Below, piece after piece: positions 37,388 through 44,904 of a stretch of DNA of 47,759 bases; the first letter of the stretch is position 1; the number at the start of each line of letters is the position of its first letter. The translations under genes were made by a program, and so were the position numbers. The stretch comes from Leptospira biflexa (GTDB taxonomy: Bacteria > Spirochaetota > UBA4802 > JAGODF01). The notes below the pieces were generated by a model that saw nothing but the letters and a program-made list of their open reading frames with translations, did no database searches and was not told where the DNA came from. The DNA lies in NCBI GenBank assembly GCA_020721925.1, contig DYLV01000005.1, positions 1 through 47,759 of the forward strand, in the 5' to 3' direction.

Positions 37388-37744
37388 CTATTTGCTCTCG
37401 AGAATCACAACATCATTTAATTTGTCCATAAATAATTTTTTCTCAAAACGGTTATCCTTGAAATCATCATCAAACAGATGGAGAATAAGAAGCCTTCGGG
37501 ATTTTAAAAAATCAACATCGGCAGAATACGCATATACGCGGATGCTGTCATCCTTTGTGATGATGTGCAACCGCACTTTTTGCCCCTTATCCAGCCGGAT
37601 GCTGTCTCTCTCCATTTCTTTCTTCATGGTTGCAGTTTTGCCATCAAGGCTCATCAGCTCTCTTTCCTGTTCTTCGAGCATGAACGTGGCACATGACATC
37701 ATGAAAATAATTAACGCAGCAAAGATATTTCTTATTTTATTCAT
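37388..37744 (-). CDS. Small lipoprotein of unknown function, first gene of the dap operon
   Basis: A 118-residue protein with a lipoprotein signal: MNKIRNIFAALIIFMMSCAT, the Cys being preceded by a spirochaete-style loose lipobox. The mature part is charged, with alternating beta-like segments (KVRLHIITKDDSIRVYAYSA). No family is recognised. I chose ATG 37744 because it opens the signal peptide; an in-frame extension to 37837 is rejected. Seven bases separate it from dapA, so it belongs to the dapA-dapB-regulator transcript. Confidence 0.72.
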   Translation of the reverse strand: MNKIRNIFAALIIFMMSCATFMLEEQERELMSLDGKTATMKKEMERDSIRLDKGQKVRLHIITKDDSIRVYAYSADVDFLKSRRLLILHLFDDDFKDNRFEKKLFMDKLNDVVILESK

Positions 37745-37795
37745 TATATAATATTTTTTCCCCTCTTTATAAGAGGCTTTCAGATAGTGAATAGC

Positions 37796-37824
37796 TTTAT
37801 TGCAAAGCTTATTGCAATTGTCAA
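37796..37824 (-). promoter_or_regulatory. Candidate promoter of the lipoprotein-dapA-dapB operon
   Basis: On the minus strand, TTGACA (37819-37824) and AATAAA (37796-37801) are separated by exactly 17 bases, about 52 bases before the lipoprotein start. A small perfect hairpin CCTCTT-TAT-AAGAGG (37762-37776) follows in the leader and contains part of the only GA-rich site, so it could affect ribosome access. Confidence 0.55.
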
Positions 37825-37854
37825 TTAAATAATACACTTTCAGTTAAACGATTG

Positions 37855-38262
37855 TCACTTGTGATAGGCGGTTCCCTGCGCTGACGCGATAAGCCTGCCG
37901 TCAACTCCCTTCACTTCGAGCAGCCACACACTTATTTTTCGCGCAATATTTATTGGCCTCGCTTCAGCTACGATTCGCTCTCCGTCATTCGCCGCTGAAA
38001 GATAATTTATTGAAACAGTAAGCGCAAGTGCCATCGTCCCGAGGGAATTGCACGCAACCGCAAACGCTTGATCGGCAAGCGCATACACCAGTGCCCCATG
38101 CGCGCGATCAACGGCGTTAAGATACTGAGGCTTCACCGTGACGGCACACCGTGCATATCCTTCACTTGCTTCTTCTACCTCTATTCCCAGATGCACAGCC
38201 CACGGATCTCTTCCAACAACCTCTCGTGCATACTCAACTGGTTTATCGACAGTTTCCGGCAT
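37855..38262 (-). CDS. PaaI-like hotdog-fold acyl-CoA thioesterase
   Basis: A 135-residue hotdog protein. LNAVDRAHGALVYALADQAFAVACNS matches the PaaI branch, which has the conserved catalytic Asp in the ALAD segment, and ALTVSINYLSAA is the beta-sheet end. These enzymes hydrolyse acyl- or aryl-acyl-CoA thioesters; the substrate cannot be read from sequence. ATG 38262 has GAGAGG eight bases upstream; a TTG two codons earlier is rejected. It follows the Lrp-like gene by 12 bases, so that sensor and the thioesterase are probably co-expressed. Confidence 0.87.
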   Translation of the reverse strand: MPETVDKPVEYAREVVGRDPWAVHLGIEVEEASEGYARCAVTVKPQYLNAVDRAHGALVYALADQAFAVACNSLGTMALALTVSINYLSAANDGERIVAEARPINIARKISVWLLEVKGVDGRLIASAQGTAYHK

Positions 38263-38274
38263 AGACAATACCTC

Positions 38275-38883
38275 TCATAGCGTATATAATTCCCTTATAT
38301 CGTTTTCCGGCAGCACAAGAGCCCCGCTTTCGTCTATGATCTTATTTCTATACTTCAATACCATGACAACTTCCTGGGTTTCAATGTGATGCACCGACTC
38401 AATCAATTTAATTTCTTTTAAAAGCATCTTGTATTTTTCATACTCATCAGCAATCACTTCGCAAATGAACGAACAGGCACCCTGAACGTGCAAGATCGAA
38501 ACCATAATAGAATTTGCATAGAGAATCGAAATCAGCCTTGCATCCCCATGCGGATTATCGATTTTCATAAAAAAATGATTCTTTTCTTTCATCGAAAGGT
38601 ATTGCTCAAGTCCGAAATCACTTTTCGTTTTCAGTGCTTCAATTATCTTTTGCGATTCCATTGCGATTACTGCAGGTATGCCGGATGAAAGCGTAATCGA
38701 TTTTACGGTATTTATCCAATTTTCCATTTGTGATTTGCTGTCAAAATTTGCATCGAGCAAGTAACTGTGTTTCCCCATAATATGAAACGCAGATACCGCA
38801 TGTTGATTATTTTGTATAAATTTTACAAGAGGAACACTGGTGCCCCAGTTCTGTAAAAATACTATGCTATGAATCACATTCAT
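38275..38883 (-). CDS. Tandem Lrp/AsnC ligand-domain (RAM)-like protein without helix-turn-helix
   Basis: A 202-residue protein. Residues about 15-75 (VPLVKFIQNNQHAVSAFHIM, then GKHSYLLDANFDSKSQMENW) resemble the beta-alpha-beta-beta-alpha-beta ligand-binding domain of Lrp/AsnC regulators, and a second copy seems to lie at about 125-190 (ILYANSIMVSILHVQGACSF, then YKMLLKEIKLIESVHHIET). No DNA-binding helix-turn-helix is found in either frame around it. I infer an amino-acid or small-molecule sensor that acts through partners, or a stand-alone regulatory domain. ATG 38883 follows AAGGGGGAAATT. The next gene is the thioesterase, 12 bases on. Confidence 0.55.
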   Translation of the reverse strand: MNVIHSIVFLQNWGTSVPLVKFIQNNQHAVSAFHIMGKHSYLLDANFDSKSQMENWINTVKSITLSSGIPAVIAMESQKIIEALKTKSDFGLEQYLSMKEKNHFFMKIDNPHGDARLISILYANSIMVSILHVQGACSFICEVIADEYEKYKMLLKEIKLIESVHHIETQEVVMVLKYRNKIIDESGALVLPENDIRELYTL

Positions 38884-38925
38884 AATTTCCCCCTTCGCTG
38901 CAGCACTGCCTTTTTGTATAAGTGA

Positions 38926-38956
38926 AATAATGTTCTTTTTTTTCAAGAACATTATT
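38926..38956. repeat. Perfect 12-base inverted repeat upstream of the Lrp-like gene
   Basis: AATAATGTTCTT (38926-38937) and AAGAACATTATT (38945-38956) are perfect inverted copies around a seven-base T-rich spacer. It lies 43 bases before the Lrp-like gene start and after the lipoprotein gene stop on the minus strand. There is no T-tract after the stem on the minus strand, so an operator is at least as likely as a terminator. Confidence 0.6.
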
Positions 38957-38988
38957 ACAATAATCATTCAAATATTTCCTTTGCAACT

Positions 38989-39435
38989 TCATCGAATCTG
39001 TTTTTCCGTTTCCTGCATTTCCGCAATAAAACCATCAACGTCTTTTTCCATATCGAGCCGCCATTCTCCACTTTCTTTCTTAAAGACGAACACCGTTTCA
39101 CTCCCCCTGATATTTTCGACTGGATGACGTACATACCGCACTTTTACTTTTGCCACATCGCCCTGAACTATTTCATCAACGATCTGCCACTCAGCACCTT
39201 TTCTAAAAAGAACTCCCATACCGAATCCCGCCTCCGCTATACCCGGAAAACTCGACGATAGTCTCCTGAGCGATTTCTTTGTGCCCGATGTCATAAAGTC
39301 CAAAGATTCATCGTATTTTTGCTCTTCAAAAAGCGACTGCACTGCGCGCAGATTTTCTCCATATCCCTGTTCGTTTTTCTTGCACGATACAAACATCAGT
39401 ACCATCACTGCAACAGCAATCATCATTTTTTTCAT
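38989..39435 (-). CDS. Lipoprotein with a DUF4878/NTF2-like fold
   Basis: A 148-residue lipoprotein. MMIAVAVMVLMFVSCKKNE is a clean lipoprotein signal with Cys at about residue 18. The body has an N-terminal helix, then beta strands (WQIVDEIVQGDVAKVKVRYV, ETVFVFKKESGEWRLDMEKD) as in NTF2-like DUF4878 proteins, which are usually periplasmic and of unknown role. AGGAGGTGTTAAA precedes the ATG. It is divergent from the next TPR lipoprotein, with which it shares about 100 bases of regulatory DNA. Confidence 0.8.
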   Translation of the reverse strand: MKKMMIAVAVMVLMFVSCKKNEQGYGENLRAVQSLFEEQKYDESLDFMTSGTKKSLRRLSSSFPGIAEAGFGMGVLFRKGAEWQIVDEIVQGDVAKVKVRYVRHPVENIRGSETVFVFKKESGEWRLDMEKDVDGFIAEMQETEKQIR

Positions 39436-39480
39436 TTTAACACCTCCTACATTCCACGGAATATCCGATATCGAAAATCA

Positions 39481-39509
39481 TTGACTACAATCATTATATG
39501 CTTTATACA
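39481..39509 (+). promoter_or_regulatory. Candidate promoter of the TPR lipoprotein
   Basis: TTGACT (39481-39486) and TATACA (39504-39509), with 17 bases between. The start codon is at 39538, giving a short leader with GGAGGAA. It lies in the divergent spacer shared with the preceding lipoprotein gene. Confidence 0.6.
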
Positions 39510-39537
39510 TTGCAACAACGTATGGAGGAACATTCAC

Positions 39538-40308
39538 ATGAAAAGATTTTTTTGGACAACTGCCATTCTGTGTATCTATATCACTGCCTGCAATCAAACA
39601 GCACCGAGGCACGATAATGAAGATCTTACATTGCACACCATAAAATCGCTCCTTTTTGAACAGGAGCGTTTCGCCGATGCACTCGCTGAAATCGAAAGAA
39701 CACTCAGTCACCGCATCAATGATACCACACTCCTCTACCTTCGCGGCATGGCACAATTAAATTTAAAAAATTATGATAAAGCCATGGCAGATTTCTCCGC
39801 CGCAATGAGAATAGATCCTGAAAATCCGCTACCCTTAAACGGAATTGGCAATATTTTCTATCTCAAATACGACGACATCATTGCGGAAAAATTCTGGTCT
39901 CATGGGCTAACGCTTGCAAAAAAACCCTCAGAACGCGCCTTATTTTTGGGGAATATGGCTCTCCTTGCTATGAATGAAAAAAAATATTCCGAAGCAATCA
40001 AACTATTAGAGAAAGCGCAAAAAATTTCGCCCGATGGCCGATATGCAAATCTACAAGGGCGCGTATATCTCGCCATGAAAAATTCCAAAAAAGCGCAAGA
40101 AATATGGCTTTCCGCTTTAACCGATTCTTCATTACCCTGGGCTCAATTCAATTTCAAACACAATACGAATTTCAGGTTGGCAGAACTGTATTTTTCACAA
40201 AAAAAATACACTGAATCGCTGAAATTCTGTGAAATGGCATTGCTCATGTCTCCCGCATCGGATGAATATCAAAAACTATATGTGCAGTTAAAGCAGAAAA
40301 TCAAATAA
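39538..40308 (+). CDS. TPR-repeat lipoprotein
   Basis: A 256-residue lipoprotein. MKRFFWTTAILCIYITACNQ is a lipoprotein signal with Cys at 18. At least four TPR repeats are visible, for example LLYLRGMAQLNLKNYDKAMA, ADFSAAMRIDPENPLPLNGI, NMALLAMNEKKYSEAIKLLE and FRLAELYFSQKKYTESLKFC. TPR lipoproteins in the periplasm usually act as scaffolds, such as BamD- or PilF-like proteins; this one does not match either clearly. ATG 39538 has GGAGGAA nine bases upstream, and a promoter precedes it. A long in-frame reading upstream is rejected. An intrinsic terminator follows. Confidence 0.8.
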   Translation: MKRFFWTTAILCIYITACNQTAPRHDNEDLTLHTIKSLLFEQERFADALAEIERTLSHRINDTTLLYLRGMAQLNLKNYDKAMADFSAAMRIDPENPLPLNGIGNIFYLKYDDIIAEKFWSHGLTLAKKPSERALFLGNMALLAMNEKKYSEAIKLLEKAQKISPDGRYANLQGRVYLAMKNSKKAQEIWLSALTDSSLPWAQFNFKHNTNFRLAELYFSQKKYTESLKFCEMALLMSPASDEYQKLYVQLKQKIK

Positions 40309-40324
40309 CGAATTCCCCCCTTAC

Positions 40325-40368
40325 AAGCGCTTTCACTGCTTTACATAGCATAAGAGAAAGCGCTTTTT
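40325..40368 (+). terminator. Intrinsic terminator after the TPR lipoprotein gene
   Basis: AAGCGCTTTC (40325-40334) and GAAAGCGCTT (40356-40365) form a perfect ten-pair stem. TGCT and AGCA pair inside the loop, and TTTTT ends the right arm (40364-40368). It is 16 bases after the stop codon, on the plus strand. The opposite strand lacks a T-run, so it does not clearly serve the convergent acylase gene. Confidence 0.8.
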
Positions 40369-40453
40369 ACCACATATACAATGCCCTCCTGAGAACAACC
40401 AGTCAATGAATAGTTTTTTGACCTCCCCTTATGTGGAATGTTTCACACTCCTT

Positions 40454-42949
40454 TCACTTCCCCGGCTCAAGTTTCATCACCTGCGTAATTTTCCCCGCAA
40501 GGCTTGCTTCTGAAAAATTAAGCTTTCGATACTGGCCGGCAAGGTACATCTTGACTTGATCGCCATAATGAGGGCTTTTGAGATTACCCGAATTCCCTGC
40601 CGGCAAAATTGAATATGAATTATCAGGTTCCCCGATGATGATGAGTCTGCGCGTCGAAGGTATCGATGTCACTTTAAAATCCATTTTGCCGAAATGTGTT
40701 CTTATTCTGTTCACAATATGTGCCTCGCCCGATGCCGGATATGGCCCCATATTGTACAGTAAATTCATGGGCTTTGCCATACCGACGGGATGCACGTATT
40801 CGAGCTGATGAATATCTCCCCATTTCCATCGTGACGGAGATGAACCGAGCCTGAAGTATGCATCAGCCACAGCTTTTTTCATTGCCCGAACAATTATTGC
40901 ATCTCTGGTTTCCTTTTCCGGTGTTTTTACATCATCCCAATAGCGCGAAGACTGATTATTAATAAAATTTTTTAAAAAAATCCAGTGATCCGGTAATTCA
41001 GTGTACTCAATAAAGTGTTTGCCTAATTCATCACCTACGCCTTCTTTTATAATATGATGCATGAGGAAATGAAACACCACCGCCCCTGCCGCATCTACAT
41101 CAAAGCGCATATTCCACAGTTTTAGCATATTGTACGCTTCTTTCTCGGTTTGGTTTAGCGTGCCTTTCTTTTCTGCACTTGCAAGAATTCCAAGTATTGC
41201 CGGCATTGTCTCCTGCGCTGCTATTGAATACGCATCGGTTTGCACTGCTTTCAAATCTTCAATCGACCATTTTTTCTTTTTGGAAAGAAGATCAGTAATA
41301 CGCGCCGCTCTGTCATCGGGACGCCAATAACCGGGCACATTCGCAATACCGCCCACCGGTTTCAATGTAGGGCGGTTATTTGACGTAATGATTATACCGC
41401 TTTTGGGATTGATGAGTTTTGGATTTTGACTAAACGGCACATAACCTACAATCTCGTCCTTTCCCGATGCCCCATCCAGTATTTTTTTATTATTCACATG
41501 CGCAGGACGAATTGGAATATAGCCTGCCCCCCACCAGCAAATATTGCCTTCGCTATCAGCCCAGGAGAGATTTAATCCCGGTGCGGCAAGTTTAGAAATC
41601 GCTTTTTCATATTCCTTCCAGGTTTTTGCCATCAGCATATTATAGGTGATATCTATCAGCGGGTTTTCCTCTTTCAAAAACACCCAGAACATCGAAACAG
41701 GTTTTCCCCTGTATTCTTCAATAAAATCACTGATGACAGGACCATGGGGGGTGATTCTTATAATGTGTTCAACTTCACCCTTTCCTTTCACTATGATTTT
41801 TTCTTTCAGCACTTTTATCGTCACCCATTTCCCACGGTACATCACCTCATTTGGATTTTTTGGATTGAATGTTTCATAATAAAGATCAAGATCGTCGTTT
41901 TCAAACATTGTGATGGTCCAGCCGCGTTTTTCATTATGGGCGATAAGTGGAAAAGGGTACATCGGCAAAAAATAACCGTAGTTATCGGTATCAGCAAATT
42001 GTATACGCGCTTCATACCACACACCAGGAAGAGAATGCGCAATATGTGGGTCATTCGCAATAATCGCTTTCCCATGCGCCGAGCGCGATGGCGCAATCAC
42101 CCATGAATTGCTTCCTTCGAAACCCGGCAGGTTTTCATAATATTGACTGATTTCCCCAATAATATCATCCCGCGAAAAAAATATTTTTGTAAACCCCGGG
42201 ATAAGGGTATTCAGAAGACCATTTTCTGAACCATCACCATCACGCAACGCATGGGTTTGTTGTGTATCAGAAAAATATGCCTGCCGGTCGATGATGGTTG
42301 TGCTTCCTTTCCTTTGGTATTCCGGAAAGAGCTCTTTAACATTTCTATCCTTAATTGCTTCTCCAAGCATTGAATTCAATGAATCCGTGCTGATGCCGTC
42401 GTTGAATGAATATGCCATGTAGCCAAGCATGGAAACACAGTCGATGCGCGTAAATGGGCGTTTTGGAATGCCCATCAACGTGAATTCGAACGGGAGGGGG
42501 CCTGTTTTTAAAAAGTGATTTACTCCGGCTATGAACGCATCCACAATTTCAAGCGCGCGGGGATTTATCTTTTTCGGATTTTCAAGAATTTTTTCGGCAG
42601 TCTGACGGAAAAGATAGGTTCTGAATTTTTTATCGATGGGCAGAAGCTTCTCGCCGAGTATTTCAGCAAGTTCGCCTTTCGCAAGGCGCCTTTGAATTTC
42701 CATCTGAAAAAGTCTGTCCTGAGCGATGGTATAGCCGTATGCGAAGAAGGCATCTTTACTGTTTTCCGCCTTTATATGCGGCACGCCCCACTCATCGCGC
42801 GTCACCGTCACCGGAGCGGATAAATACTGACAGATAATCGTGCCTTCAGTTGAAGGCGTTTTCATCCGATACAATATTTCGATAAAAGCAATAATCACCA
42901 CAACCAGTGCAATCACCAAAATGCCGATAATTTTCAATGCCTTTTTCAT
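40454..42949 (-). CDS. Penicillin acylase family (Ntn-hydrolase, peptidase S45) enzyme
   Basis: An 831-residue precursor-type protein. An N-terminal membrane anchor (about 6-27) is followed by an alpha-chain region (CQYLSAPVTVTRDEWGVPHIKA is typical) and the processing site: GFEGSNSWVIAPSRSAHGK, where Ser280 becomes the new N-terminal nucleophile. NDPH follows, and the rest is the beta chain. Related enzymes hydrolyse acyl-homoserine lactones, cyclic lipopeptides or beta-lactams, so quorum quenching, signal turnover or wall-related amide cleavage are all possible. AGGGGG precedes the ATG ten bases upstream. It is convergent with the TPR lipoprotein gene. Confidence 0.9.
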   Translation of the reverse strand: MKKALKIIGILVIALVVVIIAFIEILYRMKTPSTEGTIICQYLSAPVTVTRDEWGVPHIKAENSKDAFFAYGYTIAQDRLFQMEIQRRLAKGELAEILGEKLLPIDKKFRTYLFRQTAEKILENPKKINPRALEIVDAFIAGVNHFLKTGPLPFEFTLMGIPKRPFTRIDCVSMLGYMAYSFNDGISTDSLNSMLGEAIKDRNVKELFPEYQRKGSTTIIDRQAYFSDTQQTHALRDGDGSENGLLNTLIPGFTKIFFSRDDIIGEISQYYENLPGFEGSNSWVIAPSRSAHGKAIIANDPHIAHSLPGVWYEARIQFADTDNYGYFLPMYPFPLIAHNEKRGWTITMFENDDLDLYYETFNPKNPNEVMYRGKWVTIKVLKEKIIVKGKGEVEHIIRITPHGPVISDFIEEYRGKPVSMFWVFLKEENPLIDITYNMLMAKTWKEYEKAISKLAAPGLNLSWADSEGNICWWGAGYIPIRPAHVNNKKILDGASGKDEIVGYVPFSQNPKLINPKSGIIITSNNRPTLKPVGGIANVPGYWRPDDRAARITDLLSKKKKWSIEDLKAVQTDAYSIAAQETMPAILGILASAEKKGTLNQTEKEAYNMLKLWNMRFDVDAAGAVVFHFLMHHIIKEGVGDELGKHFIEYTELPDHWIFLKNFINNQSSRYWDDVKTPEKETRDAIIVRAMKKAVADAYFRLGSSPSRWKWGDIHQLEYVHPVGMAKPMNLLYNMGPYPASGEAHIVNRIRTHFGKMDFKVTSIPSTRRLIIIGEPDNSYSILPAGNSGNLKSPHYGDQVKMYLAGQYRKLNFSEASLAGKITQVMKLEPGK

Positions 42950-43019
42950 GATAGCATACCCCCTGTGAAGATGTCTAAACCATTTTTAATACAATACAAC
43001 GACGCTCTCAATATGTTAA

Positions 43020-43661
43020 TTATGCTTTGTCAATCGCCTCGAACAATTTTTCAATCGGCTGTGCCCCTACCAATTTCTGCGTTTCATTGATGACTGTCAT
43101 AGGCACCGATTGCACGCCGTATTTCACTGCCTGCGGCACAAAAGTTGAACTTTCGATCATGTCTGCACGAATGCGAGCGCTTTCTAGTGCAAGACGATGC
43201 GCGGCACTCACTGCTGCTGGGCAGTACGGACAGCTTAAAGTCACAAAAACCTGGATGTGCACATCTTTTTTTATCGCTTCGATTTTCGATTTTATCGTGT
43301 CGGGCAATTCTTCTTTATGGCCTGATGTTTCAAGAAGGCTTGTTATGAAAGAATTGATTTCATAGCCTCCAGGCAAACCATAGAATTTGATTCCAGTATC
43401 GCTCCCTGCACCGTCCAGCACTACAATTGCAGGTATTTTATCAACATGATATGTTTCCGCTTGATTTTTATCCTTTACAAAATCGTAAACTGAAAGCGAC
43501 AACTTATCCGAAAGTGAGCAGAATTCATTTAGAAACTGGTGCGTTTCACTGCACATGGAACACTCAATTTCCTGAGTGAAAAATGCGAGTTTCACCGGAT
43601 TTTTTAACCCGCTTAAAATTCCTTTCAGCTGGCTTGATACTTTTTCATCGAAAAGTGGCAT
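43020..43661 (-). CDS. Tandem thioredoxin-fold protein disulfide oxidoreductase (PDO, AhpF N-domain-like)
   Basis: A 213-residue protein with two thioredoxin folds. The first has CSMC (residues 34-37) and the cis-Pro-type loop IPAIVV. The second has CPYC (TLSCPYCPAAV, about 144-150) and VQSVPMTVI. This is the PDO/GlrX-type layout of thermophiles and of the N-terminal domain of AhpF. The first CXXC, often lost in AhpF, is kept here. AAAGGAGGT precedes the ATG at 43661, only 12 bases after the flavoprotein gene, so they are co-transcribed. Probably it is the electron carrier between the flavoprotein and a peroxidase or thiol targets. Confidence 0.88.
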   Translation of the reverse strand: MPLFDEKVSSQLKGILSGLKNPVKLAFFTQEIECSMCSETHQFLNEFCSLSDKLSLSVYDFVKDKNQAETYHVDKIPAIVVLDGAGSDTGIKFYGLPGGYEINSFITSLLETSGHKEELPDTIKSKIEAIKKDVHIQVFVTLSCPYCPAAVSAAHRLALESARIRADMIESSTFVPQAVKYGVQSVPMTVINETQKLVGAQPIEKLFEAIDKA

Positions 43662-43673
43662 ATCGTACCTCCT

Positions 43674-44651
43674 TTATTTTCTCAACACATAATCGCAGGC
43701 GGAAAGCGCCGCTTTCGCCCCTTCCCCTGCCGCGATAATAATTTGCTTATAGGGCACGCTTGTCACATCGCCCGCAGCAAAAATGCCTTCAGCGCTTGTT
43801 CTGCACGCGCAATCAACGGCAATTTCACCCCGCTCATTAATATCCACCACCCCTTTCACCATATCGCTGTTGGGGCTTAATCCGATCTGAATGAAAATCC
43901 CATCAATCTTCAATGTATTTTCTTTCCTGGTCTTACGATCAACAACGACAACTTCGTTAACCAGCCCGTTACCCAGAATTTCCTTCACTTCATGCATATA
44001 TAAAATTGTGACATTTGCATACTTACTCAATTTATCAATCAAAATTTTATCAGCCGTCAGTTTTTCCAGAAACTGCACCACTGTCACTTCTTTTGCGACT
44101 TTCGCAAGGTCGATTGCACCCTCCACACCTGAGTTGCCGCCTCCAACCACCACAACCTTTTTCCCCACAAAAAAAGGCGCATCGCAGATGGTACAGAACG
44201 CTACACCTTTTCCAATATGTGCATCTTCACCGGGCACATTGAGTTTTTTCCATCTATTGCCCGTGGCAATGATGACAGCCTTCGCAACATACTTCTCTCC
44301 GGTCTCGAGTACGACGTTTTTGTTATTTCCCTGTATGATTTTAGTGACAGTTGCGCCCTCTTTAAACGCAATTTCAAATTGTTTCACCTGCTCCGAAAAT
44401 TTATTCACCAATTCATGGCCTTCGATGTATTTATAGCCTAAATAATTTTCAATGCCCGAGGTTTCACCCACCTGCCCGCCAATGTCCTTTGTGATGAATC
44501 CGGTTTTTACTCCTTTGCGCATACAATAGACTGCAGCAGTCATAGCGGCAGGTCCGCCTCCAACAATGAGCACATCATACAGGACTGATTGATCCAATGG
44601 TACGGTTCTATGCTCCATTGAAAATGCGCCAATATTGAGATTTAAATCCAT
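43674..44651 (-). CDS. AhpF-like / thioredoxin reductase-type FAD-disulfide reductase
   Basis: A 325-residue flavoprotein. [17 protein letters not shown] is the FAD-binding site, CTICDAPFF the redox [22 protein letters not shown] the NADPH site, and the C-terminal [20 protein letters not shown] the second FAD motif. In several places it follows AhpF more closely than TrxB ([41 protein letters not shown]). It lacks the AhpF N-terminal tandem thioredoxin domain, which is the adjacent gene. ATG 44651 has GGGAGGTGCCA directly upstream; the in-frame extension to 44723 is rejected. Confidence 0.9.
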   Translation of the reverse strand: MDLNLNIGAFSMEHRTVPLDQSVLYDVLIVGGGPAAMTAAVYCMRKGVKTGFITKDIGGQVGETSGIENYLGYKYIEGHELVNKFSEQVKQFEIAFKEGATVTKIIQGNNKNVVLETGEKYVAKAVIIATGNRWKKLNVPGEDAHIGKGVAFCTICDAPFFVGKKVVVVGGGNSGVEGAIDLAKVAKEVTVVQFLEKLTADKILIDKLSKYANVTILYMHEVKEILGNGLVNEVVVVDRKTRKENTLKIDGIFIQIGLSPNSDMVKGVVDINERGEIAVDCACRTSAEGIFAAGDVTSVPYKQIIIAAGEGAKAALSACDYVLRK

Positions 44652-44724
44652 TGGCACCTCCCTTGATTGGTAATGTAAAAATTTCTCTTCTTGACAGGCA
44701 CACGAATTACAAATTACATGCATG

Positions 44725-44756
44725 AATAGTATACTATTTTAAACAATTGATTTCAA
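44725..44756 (-). promoter_or_regulatory. Promoter of the flavoprotein-PDO operon with palindrome on the -10
   Basis: On the minus strand TTGAAA (44751-44756) and TATACT (44728-44733) are spaced by exactly 17 bases, both matching five of six consensus positions. The -10 lies inside the perfect 14-base palindrome AATAGTATACTATT (44725-44738). Initiation near 44720 would give a leader of about 70 bases. A repressor at the palindrome would block polymerase; a redox-sensing regulator is a reasonable guess given the genes. Confidence 0.65.
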
Positions 44757-44851
44757 TAAAAATTTTATGGCATCCAAAAAAACTGCTTTCTTAATAATAA
44801 ATTATATAAAAGAAAGCGTGCTTTACCTACATTTTGTGCCCACAGGCGAAC

Positions 44852-44868
44852 AACCTATGATATAGGTT
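44852..44868. promoter_or_regulatory. Inverted repeat upstream of rdgB
   Basis: AACCTAT-GAT-ATAGGTT, a perfect seven-pair repeat, is followed on the plus strand by three more T residues (44869-44871). It lies 33 bases before the rdgB start. It may be a weak terminator or leader hairpin, or an operator. A second repeat GCTTTCTT/AAGAAAGC (44785-44792, 44810-44817) precedes it. Confidence 0.4.
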
Positions 44869-44904
44869 TTTGAGGTTTCATTACTTTTGAAGGATTATCC
44901 GTGC

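Noticed and set aside
44785..44817. GCTTTCTT/AAGAAAGC inverted repeat between the flavoprotein gene and rdgB as a terminator
   Set aside because: Long 17-base loop and no T-tract in either direction; mentioned only as context for rdgB.
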